Assembly: GCA_032622095.1 (NCBI GenBank)
Contig: CP136068.1
Coordinates: forward strand, 56,444,025 to 56,508,024
Length of the DNA stretch: 64,000 nucleotides
Direction of reading: 5' to 3'
DNA from: Siphonodentalium dalli
Taxonomy: Eukaryota; Mollusca; Scaphopoda; Gadilida; Siphonodentaliidae
Shown in pieces: positions 12,115 to 23,599 of this stretch (the first letter of the stretch is position 1; every line of letters starts with the position of its first letter). The notes under the pieces were generated by a model, which saw only the letters and a program-made list of their open reading frames with translations, did no database searches and was not told where the DNA came from. The position numbers and the translations under genes are program-made.

Positions 12115-12222
12115 TATGTTATTGTCAAGTTTGTACGCTGTGTTATGTAAACAAAATCCAGGTTCTGTAACATTTGTGGCTTTTGTTTACATAACAAAGT
12201 ATATGAACTTGACCATAACATA
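12115..12222. mobile_element. Short hairpin MITE (TATGTTATTGTCAAGTT), copy 1
   Basis: Left arm TATGTTATTGTCAAGTTTGT and right arm, inverted, TATGTTATGGTCAAGTTCAT. A second paired stretch TGTTATGTAAACAAAA lies further in. The ~110-bp element is nearly all stem. Copy 2 is at 13105-13203. Confidence 0.7.
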
Positions 12223-12519
12223 CTAAATATATAAATAATATTCTTTTTGTTTTAGCGGCTGTAAAAGGCAATAATTGAAGGGCCGAGAATTTTGATTGAA
12301 AATTACCAAAATTACCAAGTTCGTTATTGCCTATTCCTAATTCTGAACTGTAATGCCCCTGCCAAAGAAAAAACATGCTTCCTTGCCAGCAATGATAGAA
12401 CTAAGTCATATAGTCATATTGAATGATAAAATGAAACAAACTGGCCACAGCATTTAAAGTAAGAAAAATTCAGACAGGTGGGGGGGGGGGGGGGGGGGTA
12501 ACCTAGGTTGCTGGAAGCA

Positions 12520-12690
12520 AGCAAAGCAATTTTCGGTCTAGTTCTGTTTTAGACTGTGATTGTATATCGCTTCACAGAAAATGCAGCTTTAGAGTTTCTT
12601 CATTCCGTGTTTTTTTCTTCCTGATTTAATATCTTGTTTGATAAGCAACAGGATTTGAAAAAAATAACTACTGAATGAAGAAACTCTAAA
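12520..12690. repeat. Insertion repeat CTGGAAGC…CTCTAAA, copy 2
   Basis: It shares AAAGCAATTTTCGGTCTAG, TGATTGTATATCGCTTCAC and ACTGAATGAAGAAACTCTAAA with 11853-12110. It lies directly after the G19 run that ends the foldback arm. Confidence 0.6.
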
Positions 12691-13104
12691 GTAGCATTCA
12701 GAAGAGAACGTTGTGTTGAAATTGGATAAATAGACAATAATACCAAGGTGTTCAGACAGATGTAATGCCTCTGTTAATACACACAACAGATTCTATTTTC
12801 AATGCAACAAACCAAAACGCATACATATATGGCACGAGTCACGACGTTTCTTGTTTTCAATCGATAAACATGGCGCCTGTCTTCGAAGCGAAGGGAAATC
12901 AACTTCTATTTATGTCAATAAAGTGTCAGATGTTTGGATTTGACATTATCTTACAATTAATTTATTACAGATATATTGATATGGAATTTTTCCAAAAGTG
13001 ACTATCAAACTTATTAGCTGCAATAATATTATTACGGCATGGATGTCCTTTGCGGAGGGTCGTCACATCTGTTAGAACTGACATAAATAGTATGTTACAT
13101 GTAC

Positions 13105-13203
13105 TGTCAAGTTTGTAAGCTGTGTTATGTAAACAAAAACTAGGTTCGGTAACATTTTTGGCTTTTGTTTACAAAAAAAAAGTGTATGAACTTGACGATA
13201 ACA
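13105..13203. mobile_element. Short hairpin MITE (TGTCAAGTT), copy 2
   Basis: TGTCAAGTTTGTAAGCTGTG at the left pairs with AGTGTATGAACTTGACG at the right, with the inner TGTAAACAAAA/TTTTGTTTACA pair as in copy 1. Flanking DNA downstream (ATTCTTTCTGTTT, TTTTAGCGG) also resembles that after copy 1, so more than the MITE was copied. Confidence 0.65.
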
Positions 13204-13794
13204 TTCTATTTACGTGATATTTATGATTGGTATAAGAACAAAATATGTCAATATTTTAATATTCTTTCTGTTTATGGTGGTTTTAGCGGATGTGACTATT
13301 TTAACAACAATACCCACCATGAAGGCCATGCATGCCTTTAATCAGAAGCTCTGAGTTATAATGCAAAGTAAGCGCTTGTGTGAACGGCTTAATGCAGACA
13401 AAGGATCGTGTCAAAGCAACATACATGTACAGATTACAGACTGAGGCAACGGACACATCTGAACACTCCTTTTATACCACCTTTTATAATAGCTTAAAAG
13501 TTTTTAGAGATTTCACCTCTAAATTTTAATCAAATACAGCAAACCCACTTTGTTTTTGCCACTTTTGGAACTTTATTATTAATAACTGCCAAAAATTATC
13601 AACATGCATCTGCCTAAGATAATTTTTGATGAACAATAGGTTGACCAAACATTTTCAGAGGGCAATTAATAATTTTTATGGTTTTATATTACTCACTTTT
13701 AAATATCACCAAAAATAGTAAATTGGCAAAACTTTGATTTAGTTTGGAATAGTTGGAGGAAGTGCATTCTCAACAAGAGGTGGAATTTTGTCAA

Positions 13795-14290
13795 AAAGCC
13801 TGCCTTGCGAACTCATTTTAGGACTGACATTTGTGGAAATTAGCCATGTGACATCCATTTGCACTAAAAATAATAAACAAAGACCAATAACTCTGCTGAA
13901 AATATCCGGCCGGACCTGGTTTGCAAACTCGTTCTAGATACTGGTCATGTGAAATCATATACCAAAAATCTTTGAAATCCGTTGACATTTGTGGAAAAGA
14001 GTCCTGTGACGTCGTCCATTTGCACACACAAAATAAACAAAGTGCAATAACTCTGCTGAAAATGTCCGACTGGACCTGGCTTGCGAACTCATTCTAGGTA
14101 ATGGTCAGGTGAACTCAAATACCAAAGATCTTTAAAATCCGTTGAGATTTGTGGAAATGAGCCCTGTGACGTCGTCTATTTGGTAAATTCGACAAAATAA
14201 TAAACAAAGTCCAATAACTCTGGTAAAAATATCTGGCTGGACCTGGCTTGCAAATGGTCAGGTGAACTCATATACCAAAAATCCGACGGA
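13795..14290. repeat. Tandem array, ~160-168-bp unit, three copies
   Basis: AATAAACAAAG recurs at about 13873, 14032 and 14200, each followed by CAATAACTCTG and then by GGACCTGG(C/T)TTGC(G/A)AA. Each unit also has ATTTGTGGAAA and CTGTGACGTCGTC. The phrases ACCTGGxTTxCGAACTCATTC and ATAACTC are shared with the 18740-19480 array, so both are one family. No coding role is seen. Confidence 0.8.
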
Positions 14291-14337
14291 TGGAACCCAT
14301 TCCTATATCCCCCGCAAATGTTCAATTTGGCATGGGA

Positions 14338-14415
14338 TAATTACTACTTTGAACGAGATTATTCTCCATTTACTAGTATTTGATCACCCTACCGGAGTGT
14401 TTCACATCACTTTAA
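14338..14415 (-). repeat. Fragment of dispersed repeat D
   Basis: Read on the minus strand it gives TTAAAGTGATGTGAAACACT, then a GGTAGGGTGATCAAATA segment and TTCAAAGTAGTAATTA. This matches the start of the copy at 41001 and, more weakly, that at 27007. Confidence 0.65.
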
Positions 14416-14892
14416 GCATAAAGATGATAAAATATTAAAATAAGTTAATAAATTCGATTTTTTGTTATTCGGTTAGAATGTTTTTTCAAGACATGAGCAC
14501 AACATTGATCGGAATACAAAACAATTTGGCAATAGATGTAGAATTAACAAGAGGTGTGCACTCGAGTGCTAGCATACCCCCACCGTGGCAAATTCAACCC
14601 GCATTATCCGTAAACTCAACCAAAAAGATTTTTAACTTTGAAGAAAAATTCGGACTAATAATATCGATATGGTGTCACAAGAAGCTTGTACAGAAAAAAT
14701 TATTCAAATCGGTTCATATTTGTTAAAGTTATTAAGTCAGACAGAATTTTCTAAGTCAAAATAAGTCGAAAATGAGGTGTAATATTACGAAAAACAGTCT
14801 GAGCCAATCGAGAGTACATGTCGGTCGGCTTTTTCGGCAAACGTTCACTTTTTACCAGGCAACCAAAAAGTACTGGTGGTGAAAACAAAATT

Positions 14893-15008
14893 ATTTTTAA
14901 ATCGATATCTAATAAGAGTTTTGATGGGTGGGTTCCTCGACTCAAATCAAATATTTTTACCAAAGAAATAGTAATTTAGAGACGTTTAATCTGATTATAC
15001 ATCTTTAA
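14893..15008. mobile_element. Right-end fragment of the AGGTACTCAATCCGA MITE
   Basis: TTTTTAAATCGATATCTAA, GATGGGTGGGTTCCTCGACT, CAAATCAAATATTTTTACC and AATAGTAATT follow the order of the right arm of the 7931-8392 MITE. The terminal bases are decayed (AATCTGATTATACATCTTTAA). Confidence 0.6.
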
Positions 15009-15091
15009 TACGTTAACTACATGTTTTGGAAAAGCGATGAGAGGGGTCAGACAACTGATCGTTGAAAATTAAGTTTTTTTTTCGTTGTAAT

Positions 15092-15256
15092 TATAAGCCA
15101 TCAACATTGCTTTTCAATTGACCTATGAGCGCATAGATGTATCAGTAGAACAGCATAAAAGTATAATTCCACTTTGCAGAATATACAGTGTGTTGTTTAT
15201 TTACAGATACAGTGATACGCTCATAGATAAATTGAAAAATTATGTTGATGGCATAA
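15092..15256. mobile_element. Hairpin MITE candidate
   Basis: TTATAAGCCATCAACATTGC and CAATTGACCTATGAGCGCAT at the left pair with the inverse GCTCATAGATAAATTGAAAA and ATTATGTTGATGGCATAA at the right. Arms are about 55 bases and imperfect. No target duplication is clear. Confidence 0.55.
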
Positions 15257-16300
15257 GATGATTCATGATGAGTCATCATAGCTATTCTTCCAAAGCAGTG
15301 TACATCCAACGCATAATAGCCATTCTTCCATTAGCAGTGTCTATTCCTGTCTTCCCGAGCTAGCTGTGCCCAATTCACTGACAGCTTAAATGAAAGTCCC
15401 ACAGGACGAGTCACACTTGTAGACCATGGTACAATATTTATGTCCTCTGTATCCTACACACATTCTGGTACTAAAAGTTCCAATGCCAACTCTGAAAAGA
15501 AATGCATAAAATTTTATTTTTAATAAAAGTTAAATTTAGAACATAGTACATTATTTATCAGGTAAATCATATAAATCTTTATAAGGGACATTATGTGGCC
15601 AAATTGGCCATGGCTAGTTAAGTTTATGTTTAGCATTATCGATTATTCTAGTGTTGAAATGATTCGATAGTGTCACTAGGTGTTGGGATGACAAGGGTAT
15701 TTCACAGTCGACGGCCCTTAGCCTTAGACAACACCTACTATAAGTAGAACGATCAAAATTCCAACACAGGATTATCAAAGTATTTTCTTAGATATGATCA
15801 CATCAAGGATCTGCCCATTTCAACATTTTGGAATTATGCTATTTTTCAAAGCTGTTTGTCATTATAAATTTATGAAATTTATCATTATATTTATGCATGT
15901 TGACAGCCTATAGTTACAGGTAAGTATCATCACTCATATGATATAATATTGGGGTAAACAACGTTCAAGTAAAAGACCCCTCCCACACCAGGTACTAACG
16001 GTAGAATGCCCCACACATGCGCTAGACGCAGGATAATATATGCACAGCACCTAATTGTAAATACCATAGCCTACATGAAGTAAAATTTGAATCATCCTGC
16101 CACCCACATGTATGGACCATGCCATAAAAGTAAACATGGAGTGCCAGGATAAATAAAGATCTCAGTGAGCACATCACATCATTAATCCAGCCCAATGTTA
16201 GGACTAAATGTCCAGTGCAATATTTGGTAGATATGATACGATTGGCACAATATCACAAGTTCACAACATATCCATTGTGTTCAAACATAGATAAAGTATT
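15257..16300. other. Unique AT-rich DNA
   Basis: I see no convincing exon, RNA gene or element end. Near the start, ATAGC(T/C)ATTCTTCCA occurs twice (about 15279 and 15317), with 'GCAGTGT' nearby in both, a short diverged direct repeat. Confidence 0.4.
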
Positions 16301-16308
16301 TGTGTGAG

Positions 16309-17019
16309 CAGAGGCGGACTGGGCCTAAAAACTAAAAACTGGCCCGAGATATGAATATAATACCGGCCCATCCGTACCCCCCTTAAATCGGAATCTGTTC
16401 AGGGGGTGTCCACCTTGGGAAATTCCAACTGCACCCCCCCCCCTAAATCAGAATCTGTTCGGGGGGTGTCCACCTTGGGAAATACCATGGTTCTATATAT
16501 TCCCGGTATGAGACCATTAAGATATTTTTACCTGAAAAATTGCATAAATTCTAACATCTAGCGGTCCAACTCCAGACAAATGCACACGGCTACGGACAAG
16601 AGACCAGGACACACCGGGCTGTCCATGGTTGTTCGGCCCGGGGTGAGAAAATTTTGAAAACTATACAAGAAAATCGCTAATCCTAGCATCTAGACTGGCC
16701 TCAACTGAAGCGTTCCTATTGTGTTGGAAATTTCAATTGGGGGAGGGTCCGGGACGGGTGCGTGAGAAATATTTTGGAATTTACAGCTGCGAGTTACCGT
16801 TAAAATCACGAGATTAACGGGGTCTTTACGTGGTGTTATATGATGCTGACAAGTTCATTTAATGACAAAAATTACGATTAGCCAATTTGGCTGATTAAAC
16901 AACACATGTGGCGGCCACATGTGGCGGCCACATATACCAACCCCCCCCCCCCCCCTCCCCCCACGGCCTCCGGCCAATCAGGAATTTTCCCGGTCTCCCG
17001 ATCGGCCAGTCCACCTCTG
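16309..17019. mobile_element. Non-autonomous hAT element with 8-bp duplication
   Basis: The left end CAGAGGCGGACTGGGCC and right end CAGAGGTGGACTGGCCG (inverted) form the terminal repeats. The exact octamer TGTGTGAG flanks both sides (16301-16308 and 17020-17027). An 8-bp duplication and CAGxGGCGGACTGG ends are typical of hAT transposons. The 711-bp interior has a C15 tract (16941-16955), a diverged direct repeat near 16383 and 16445 (AAATC-GAATCTGTTC-GGGGGTGTCCACC) and a 14-bp tandem copy ACATGTGGCGGCC. It lacks a transposase, so it was moved in trans. Confidence 0.9.
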
Positions 17020-17892
17020 TGTGTGAGAATGTTTGATAGGTTATCGGTCAAAAATACATGACCTGTCGCAATTGAACTGCCGATATACAGAGAAGAAAAT
17101 AATTTGGCCGGTGTAAGACAGTGTTGACGATTAATCAAAATGCCGTACAGACCAATAATCATGTATGGGGTTTGGTGCCATAGAATGGAATTTCAATAGT
17201 ATTTTGACATGTCATGTTTAGTTTGACCCCAATCTCTGCGCATAGCGGATGGTCGGGTGGACACACAGGGGATCCACAGCTGTATTCATACTCGGACAAT
17301 AAGTATGCAAGCAGTACTCGTCAGAGAAAAAATCACTGCCATCATAGCATTATTGCAAGAAACATACTCAGTGTTAACAGTACACGATCCGCGGGCATTG
17401 CATATCGGTGCTTTCCATTATTTATTTTTTTTGTCGACCGAGAAAAATAATTATGGGTCACAAAAGAAAAAAAGGTCATTTGGATTATTAAAGGTTTTAA
17501 AATCTTCTGTATTTCACAAAAATAAACGATATATGGTATAGAGTTTCAGACTGACTTGCTTCCAAGTTCCATGTTGCCACCCTGTACCAGTACTATTATT
17601 CCGCTCTGTACTCTTATTAATTTATCAGATTCAGACCCCGAAATTAGGAAAAATGTTTAATGCTGTGGCATGTTAGCAGGTCCAGCACTTACCCCAATTG
17701 CTGTATATTTACGTTTATGCATGTAAACCTCTATGGGACAATGGTTTTGTTATGAAAGATGTTGACCTATTTTTTGTCAAATCAGCTTTTTATTGATAAA
17801 ACCAACTGTGTAACTAATTAAAAATAAAATGTCCCCCCAACGGTTTGAAGGATTTATGGGTTCCAGATCACTATAGTACAAACTGTCTTTAA

Positions 17893-18664
17893 CCCTTTGA
17901 ACCCTGTAAAAAATAGCCTATGCTCGAGCATGCACATATAGCCCTACTAGTACCTGATACTAGTGGGTAATTCCATATACACGCCTGGCTGCCACGGACC
18001 TGTTTTTGGGCCCATTAAATTATATTTTAGTTGGTTTGTCGTGCATCAGTATGCTATAAACCATTTATTTCTCATTGCGCTATTGTGTCAGCCCTTTTAA
18101 TTCAGATTGTTTGGCTTCGGCAATCTGCTACGGCAACCCTTTATCGTGGCCCAGCTTGCTTCAGCAAATGGCTTCGGCATTGCCGATTGCCGTAGCCAAT
18201 TATGAGGGCTGTTGTGTGTATGTGCAAATCAATCAAATTGATATGTGATTGACCCTTCCCCATATGTGGAATAACACTGATTAATAAATGTGAGGGTACT
18301 AGTACTTTAATCTGAAAATAATTGTTTAAATTATGTCTGTTCTACAAACATGTGGAACATGATACTATATGCCATAAATTTAGCATCACAGTTCGCTTAA
18401 AATATTGTGTGTTCTTTGTAGATTATATGATATGTGCATGCGCATATATTCTACCCAATATTAGCAGTCAACCAGTCCATACACACCTTGGGCAACGCCG
18501 ACATATCTGGGTGCCATTTAAATATAAATCAGTGGGTCTGATGCGGGTTATACTATATTTAAATTTGCTATCGACTCATGTCATCGCTGCACTGAACTGT
18601 CGGTGTTACTGGATGTAGTCGTAGTTCATTTGCACTGAAATATCGGTGTTACGGATTCAAAGGG
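17893..18664. mobile_element. piggyBac-like non-autonomous element
   Basis: TTAA (17889-17892) then CCCTTTGAACCCTGTAA at the left, and TTACGGATTCAAAGGG then TTAA (18665-18668) at the right. The matching CCCTTTGAA ends beside TTAA are the recognised piggyBac pattern. The 772-bp body holds a smaller nested hairpin MITE at 18089-18211. ORFs inside (98 codons at 18322-18618) do not resemble a transposase. Confidence 0.85.
18089..18211. mobile_element. Hairpin MITE nested in piggyBac-like element, copy 1
   Basis: The left end CAGCCCTTTTAATTCAGATT and right end, inverted, CAGCCCTCATAATTGGCTAC are related, and the inner sequence repeats GGCTTCGGCAAT and CTACGGCAA. TTGTGT lies on both sides and may be a duplication. 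Copy 2 is at 20225-20334. Confidence 0.65.
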
Positions 18665-18739
18665 TTAATGTGTCAAGAAAAAAATAACATGTCGAGTTTA
18701 TTGGCAGTTGAAAAAAACTTCTGCCAATAACTTGACGAT

Positions 18740-19480
18740 AAGGCCCACACAAGGCCCAAAATGTCGGACAAACCTGGTTTTCGAACTTGTCCGAAATATT
18801 GTTGCAAGAGACTCATATTTCAAATATGGTTTGAATCAGTTAATATTTAATTGTATTATCGCTCTAACAGTGAAAAACATGCTAAAAATAGACAAACTCC
18901 GGGGGAAAAATTTGAACAAACCTGGTTTTCAAACTCGTCCAAGATATTGTTGCAAGAGACTCATATATCAAATATTGTTTGAATCAGTTAATATTTTATT
19001 CAGTTATCGTGCTAACGGTGTAAAAAATTCTAAAAATAGACAAACTAAGGCCCATAACTCCGGGGAAAAAATTCGGACAAACCTGGTTTTCGAACTTGTC
19101 CGAGATATTGTTGCAAGAGACTCATATATCAAATATGGTTTGAATCAGTTAATATTTTATTCAGTTATCACGCTTATGGTGAAAAAATGCTAAAAATAGA
19201 CAAACTAAGGCCTATAACTCCGGGGAAAAAATTCGGACAAACCTGGTTTTCGAACTCATTCGAGATATTGTTGCAAGAGACTCATATGTCAAATATGGTT
19301 CGAATCAGTTAATAATTGATTGAGTTATCGCGCTAACAGTGAAAAAATGCAAAAAAGTTATCAGATGGATAACTCTTGTCAAAAAGTTTGGACGTGACCC
19401 ATTTTCTACATGCAGTAAACAGTCATTGGGAGCAACTCACATACCAAATTTTGTTTGAATCCGTTCACAAATGTCAAAGT
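18740..19480. repeat. Tandem array, ~147-162-bp unit, four to five copies
   Basis: ACCTGGTTTTC(G/A)AAC recurs near 18772, 18919, 19081 and 19241, each followed by a GATATTGTTGCAAGAGACTC phrase and a TTTGAATCAGTTAAT phrase. A decayed fifth copy begins near 19380. The 161-codon ORF at 18708-19193 is open only because the units lack stops in one frame, and its peptide repeats accordingly. The array shares phrases and period with 13795-14290. Confidence 0.85.
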
Positions 19481-19499
19481 TATAAGGTATTTTTTAGGT

Positions 19500-20224
19500 C
19501 CGCCCGCCCGCCAACTGTCCCTCGTTTTTTATAAACTAAAAAATAAATAAAACATTTCTATGTTGAAAAATTACAATAAATCCTGATAAATCTGCCAAAA
19601 TTACTACGACTGAACTCAAAATGCAGGTGTGCAGGTTCCATGCTGTTTGACATCTGTGCCAATTTAAAAGAAAATTGACAGGAAAATGACGGAATACAGG
19701 CTGGTAAAGATGCGTACCAGCATGTACGTTTCTATGTCGAAAAAAGGAAATAACTCCGCCAAAATGAGTCCGACCAAAATCTCAGGTGTTTGTAAAAAGT
19801 TTTTTTTTAAATTGGCCAGAAAATGACAGAATACAGACTCAGACAATGTTCCAGACAGACACACGGATGGACATATGGACAGACAAGGCTCATTTCTATA
19901 AAAATATGTCTTACCTGTTTTAAGCCAATCAATGATCAGTCTGTCCTTTACTGCTGTCTACAGATAAGGCTTCTCTATCCGATTAAGTTCGTCTTCTGAA
20001 TCTGTAAATTAAGATATAACCCCATTTTACAAAATATTCACGTCAGCTAACATATTAATCATCTTCAAAAGACAATAAATTGGCTTCGCCGCATAAAAGT
20101 TAACGTTTTCCTAATTTTCTTTAACCGTATGATTATATACGTGCACACTAAGCATATAACTAGACAACATATTGCGCAAATTTGTGGTTCTTGCAATTTT
20201 TGTTCAAAACTAATTTGATGTGTG
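19500..20224. other. Mostly unique DNA after the tandem array
   Basis: A repeated ACAGAATACAGxCT and ATAACTCCGCCAAAAT context (19680-19860) is the decayed edge of array-like DNA. The rest shows no gene or element that I can name. Confidence 0.35.
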
Positions 20225-20334
20225 CAGCTCTCTTAATTCAGATAGTTTAGCCTCGGCAATCTGCTACGGCAACCCTTTGCCGTGACCCGGTTTGCTTCAG
20301 CAATGCTGATTGCCATAGCCAATTATGAGGGCTG
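20225..20334. mobile_element. Hairpin MITE, copy 2 of the 18089 family
   Basis: It shares TCTTAATTCAGAT, CGGCAATCTGCTACGGCAAC, TTGCTTCAGCAAT and CCAATTATGAGGGCTGTT with 18089-18211, without the surrounding piggyBac-like element. This independent copy confirms that the 18089 unit is mobile on its own. Confidence 0.7.
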
Positions 20335-20943
20335 TTACCTGCATGTGTAGCTTCTATCAATTAATATATAGGCTGATAGAATGATAGATGTATATACACC
20401 AATTGGCGTACATAAGTAATAATGCCGATTGGGGTATACAGCAAATAGGGAAATTGCCGGACCTGATAAAGCGATCAAATTTTTCCCAAATGGCGTTTGT
20501 CCAGCTGTGATCATGGGTAACATTTTTCAGAAACTGAAAAATTACGACGGTCCTGTACTCCTGTAACTATCTGGCTAGACCCAAGGAGACCTTATTTTGA
20601 ACAGAAACAAGAACTTTCCCAAATTTCCTGTCTGTGAAAAAGTACTACGATCCAGAAAAATTTAAATTGTCCTCCATTTGCATACATTGTTTACATTCTA
20701 AGGATCTATTTTTCATAGTATGGGAGACCAAAATAGCAAAAGTTGCTGCATCTGCGCTCTGCAATTATACGGTAGTGTATGTGGGTCTTAACAAAGGCAT
20801 TAAAAAGTAATATTTGTAAAGCCTTTTTATATAGTGCCCTAGTACTGTATATGAAAATGAGAGATTGGTATATAAACAGTAATGTATCAACCAATAATGA
20901 TGAACTAAGGGAATATGGAATTTATGCATCAGAAGTAATTTAA

Positions 20944-21182
20944 CCTTTCAGGACGGGAGCTTCACTGGTGCAGCATTAAAGATCCTGTGCCAGTGCATTC
21001 TCTTATACATGCGAGTCTCCCATATGGATCCTTGCACTGGCTTACACGATCAAGGTAAATATTGTTAGGCCAATGTATTCTCTTATATATGTGAGACTCC
21101 CTATGGGAGACTCGCTTATATAAAAGAAGGCATTGGCACAGGGTTTTTCGCAAAATTTCAGGAAGCTCCAGTCATGAAAGTG
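20944..21182. mobile_element. Intact TTAA-flanked short element
   Basis: TTAA (20940-20943) then CCTTTCAGGACGGGAGCTTC at the left, and GGAAGCTCCAGTCATGAAAG then TG and TTAA (21183-21186) at the right. It is 239 bp and shows the uninterrupted form of the repeat at 8908-9370. The piggyBac-type assignment rests on CCTTT ends beside TTAA. Confidence 0.75.
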
Positions 21183-21189
21183 TTAAGCA

Positions 21190-23580
21190 AGTACCTTACT
21201 CATATTTAAATTCTCGCAGTACTACCCATCGGTGCCGAATTTAAAACAGCATATGAGGGCAATTAGAGGGCTATTTTAGATAGATTTTAGACAATTATAT
21301 TTACATATGGGCAACCAATCTAAATGCATTATTCATATATGTACATGTACATGTAAAGCGTCAAATCATGGTTAGATCTTTGATATTGAAATGCTTCTAG
21401 GATGTATATACATTTGATTGTATCGCAATGCGATTCTATAATGATACAATACATATCATGTCCTCTGCTTTTCGGGATACAAAAGTATAATAAAATCAAG
21501 GAGCACTGCTTGTGCTGGTAGGTGAAATATGACACTGCACTTCTAGATTATGTAAATGATCAAAATGACTCATAAGCATATACTGTTCTTTTCTGAGGAC
21601 ATGCCTCCATATAAGCGCCTGGTGCTTGCTGTCAAATCCTCTTCTCTCACAGACTTACCATACTTAAGTATATATATGAACATCATCTTGTAAATTGTTG
21701 TATAAATCTGGTATTCAAAATATTGTTTCCACCAAAATGACTCATACAAACATTGAGAGATGGTTGTAAAGATACAATCAATGATTTTTAGATGAATAAT
21801 TGTTCAAATATTAGAAATATCAATTTCAGTTCAGTTTCAAAAGCAATAAAGTGAATTGTGACATGTATTGATCATAATGTAAGTTTGTATTGTGATATGT
21901 ATCATATCATTAAAATGTGTATTGCTACAGCCCTAAAGGTATTACAGAAGTTGCCACAATAGGACTATTAAACTGCATGTTTGGATGATTTGTTCAATGA
22001 GTGGTGACTTACAATTATCTAGAAACTTCAGGGATGGTACGCTCCCCTATATTCAGTGACCAGATGACCTCCAGTATATGTTTCATCCCTGAAGTAGAGC
22101 ACCTGGGTCCTGGGTTGGAGATTGCTGTCCCGACCCTTCACAACCTTGATCTTGTACCATTCTGATCTCCCTACAAAAGAGGTCAAAATTAATTAATTTC
22201 ACAGGTAACTGTTGTTGCTTGTATTGTACTGTATGAGCCACTCAAGTATATGATTATACATTTGTACGTGACATACATGTACGGTGACAAATGATTATTT
22301 CTCGATTAATTTATCTTAAAATATAACTAAATATAATTTTCTGCAAAATGTTTTCCCCTGGCACATGCCTGGACATATGACCTCTCAGGCCTAGCTCTCT
22401 GGTATAATTAGAATTAATTTTTCGTAGAATGCAGACCTGGAAGAAATGTGTCACTTCTATATATATAGCTGACGTTTTACATAATCCGATTACTTGAATT
22501 CTTATTTGACAAGTTATTCGATCTAGACTAATGATTATGTATGGTCCATAATATTTGATCGCCAAAATATCTGGAAACCTGGACCAAGCATCCGATTTGA
22601 TTGCATTGATAGCACAGATTCAGCACTGTATTATGGTCTGAATCGATAATGGCATATTGATGTTCAAATATGTTGTCACCTCGCAACAATTGAGCTATTT
22701 GTCATGTCTACAACAAATTTAAGCCATGCGTAATTTTATATAGATATTTTATAAACTATTCTATATCATTGTTGTAAAACAAAACAAAACTTAAAAAATG
22801 CTTAATTCAAATTTATTGGAATGTTTTCGTACCCACGAATCGATGTACCGGTACTACAACTAAATTCAAAATGCGCGCCGGCCCTTGACTCAGCTAAAAA
22901 TAATGTGATATATAGTTCATACCAATCATGGCATTGTATTAAAGCCGAGTCTGAAATGATACGGAATATGACACGGTTTGCAGAATGGTGCTTTTCATTG
23001 AGTTATGCCCCTTGGTTTGCACACATGAAACGCTCAATTTTACCCATTTTTTTAACTCAAATTGGCCATTTTCAACCCAAAAACAGACCATGATAAAGCG
23101 AATGTCAGTAAATAAGATTCTTCCACCTGATAGAGCTATGTTAGAGCTGAGAAATATTTTAAATAGAAAAAAAGTTATCGTATCAATTTGAAAAAAAGGT
23201 CTTGCAAGCCAAGATGACATAATTAGGGGAGAGAAATCGGGCTATTTTCCTGTATATAAACCCTGTTGCGTATCCAAATTTTTCACTTTTTTGACAACTT
23301 TCCCAGTTTTGTAAAATAAATAAACCTTCAAACCAGTAATGACACAGTTAACACAGGCTACACTGGCGGTTATGGCCCCAGATACTTATATTTCTATTTT
23401 TCAACCAAAAAACAAAGTTAAATTCTAAATATCCCAGTCGAAAAGGCAGTCTGAACAGACATATTACATCTGTATTCTGCTGACCAGAGCATATGCACTG
23501 TGATTATTTACTAGCCACCCCCCCCCACCCTCCCCCGCATATGTTAAGAGAATGTTCTTGCCACACCCTCCCCCCCACCC
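21190..23580. other. Unique AT-rich stretch, no supported gene
   Basis: All ORFs are under 100 codons and lack recognisable domains. TACATGTACATGTAC occurs near 21340. The 22940-23230 part has CATTGAGTTATGCCCCTTGG, echoed as CATTGAGTTATGGCACTGTT near 25039. This may be an old dispersed repeat rather than coding DNA. Confidence 0.4.
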
Positions 23581-23599
23581 CCTGATTATGTTAAGACAA

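Larger units (their letters stand above)
9575..12510. mobile_element. Foldback-like element with poly-G/C tandem-unit arms
   Basis: An inner inverted repeat pairs 10728-10958 with 11015-11257; both contain GATCATGCCATGA, AAGTTCAAAGGTTTCG-like and AGGAACAGATAATA segments in opposite orientation. Outside it, each arm is built of related ~200-250-bp units. Each unit has the phrases CTTGTTGCCAATGATAG, TAGTCATATTGAATGATAAA and AAATTCAGACGGGG, the last ending in a poly-G run. Left-arm units carry C runs (10156-10179) and right-arm units carry G runs (11598-11620, 11796-11810, 12480-12498). Long inverted arms made of tandem units define Foldback elements. No transposase is seen, and the left border is approximate. 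Confidence 0.7.

Noticed and set aside
18708-19193. 161-codon plus-strand ORF with repeating peptide
   Set aside because: It is a read-through of the ~160-bp tandem array; each unit recurs in the peptide and frame changes occur between units.
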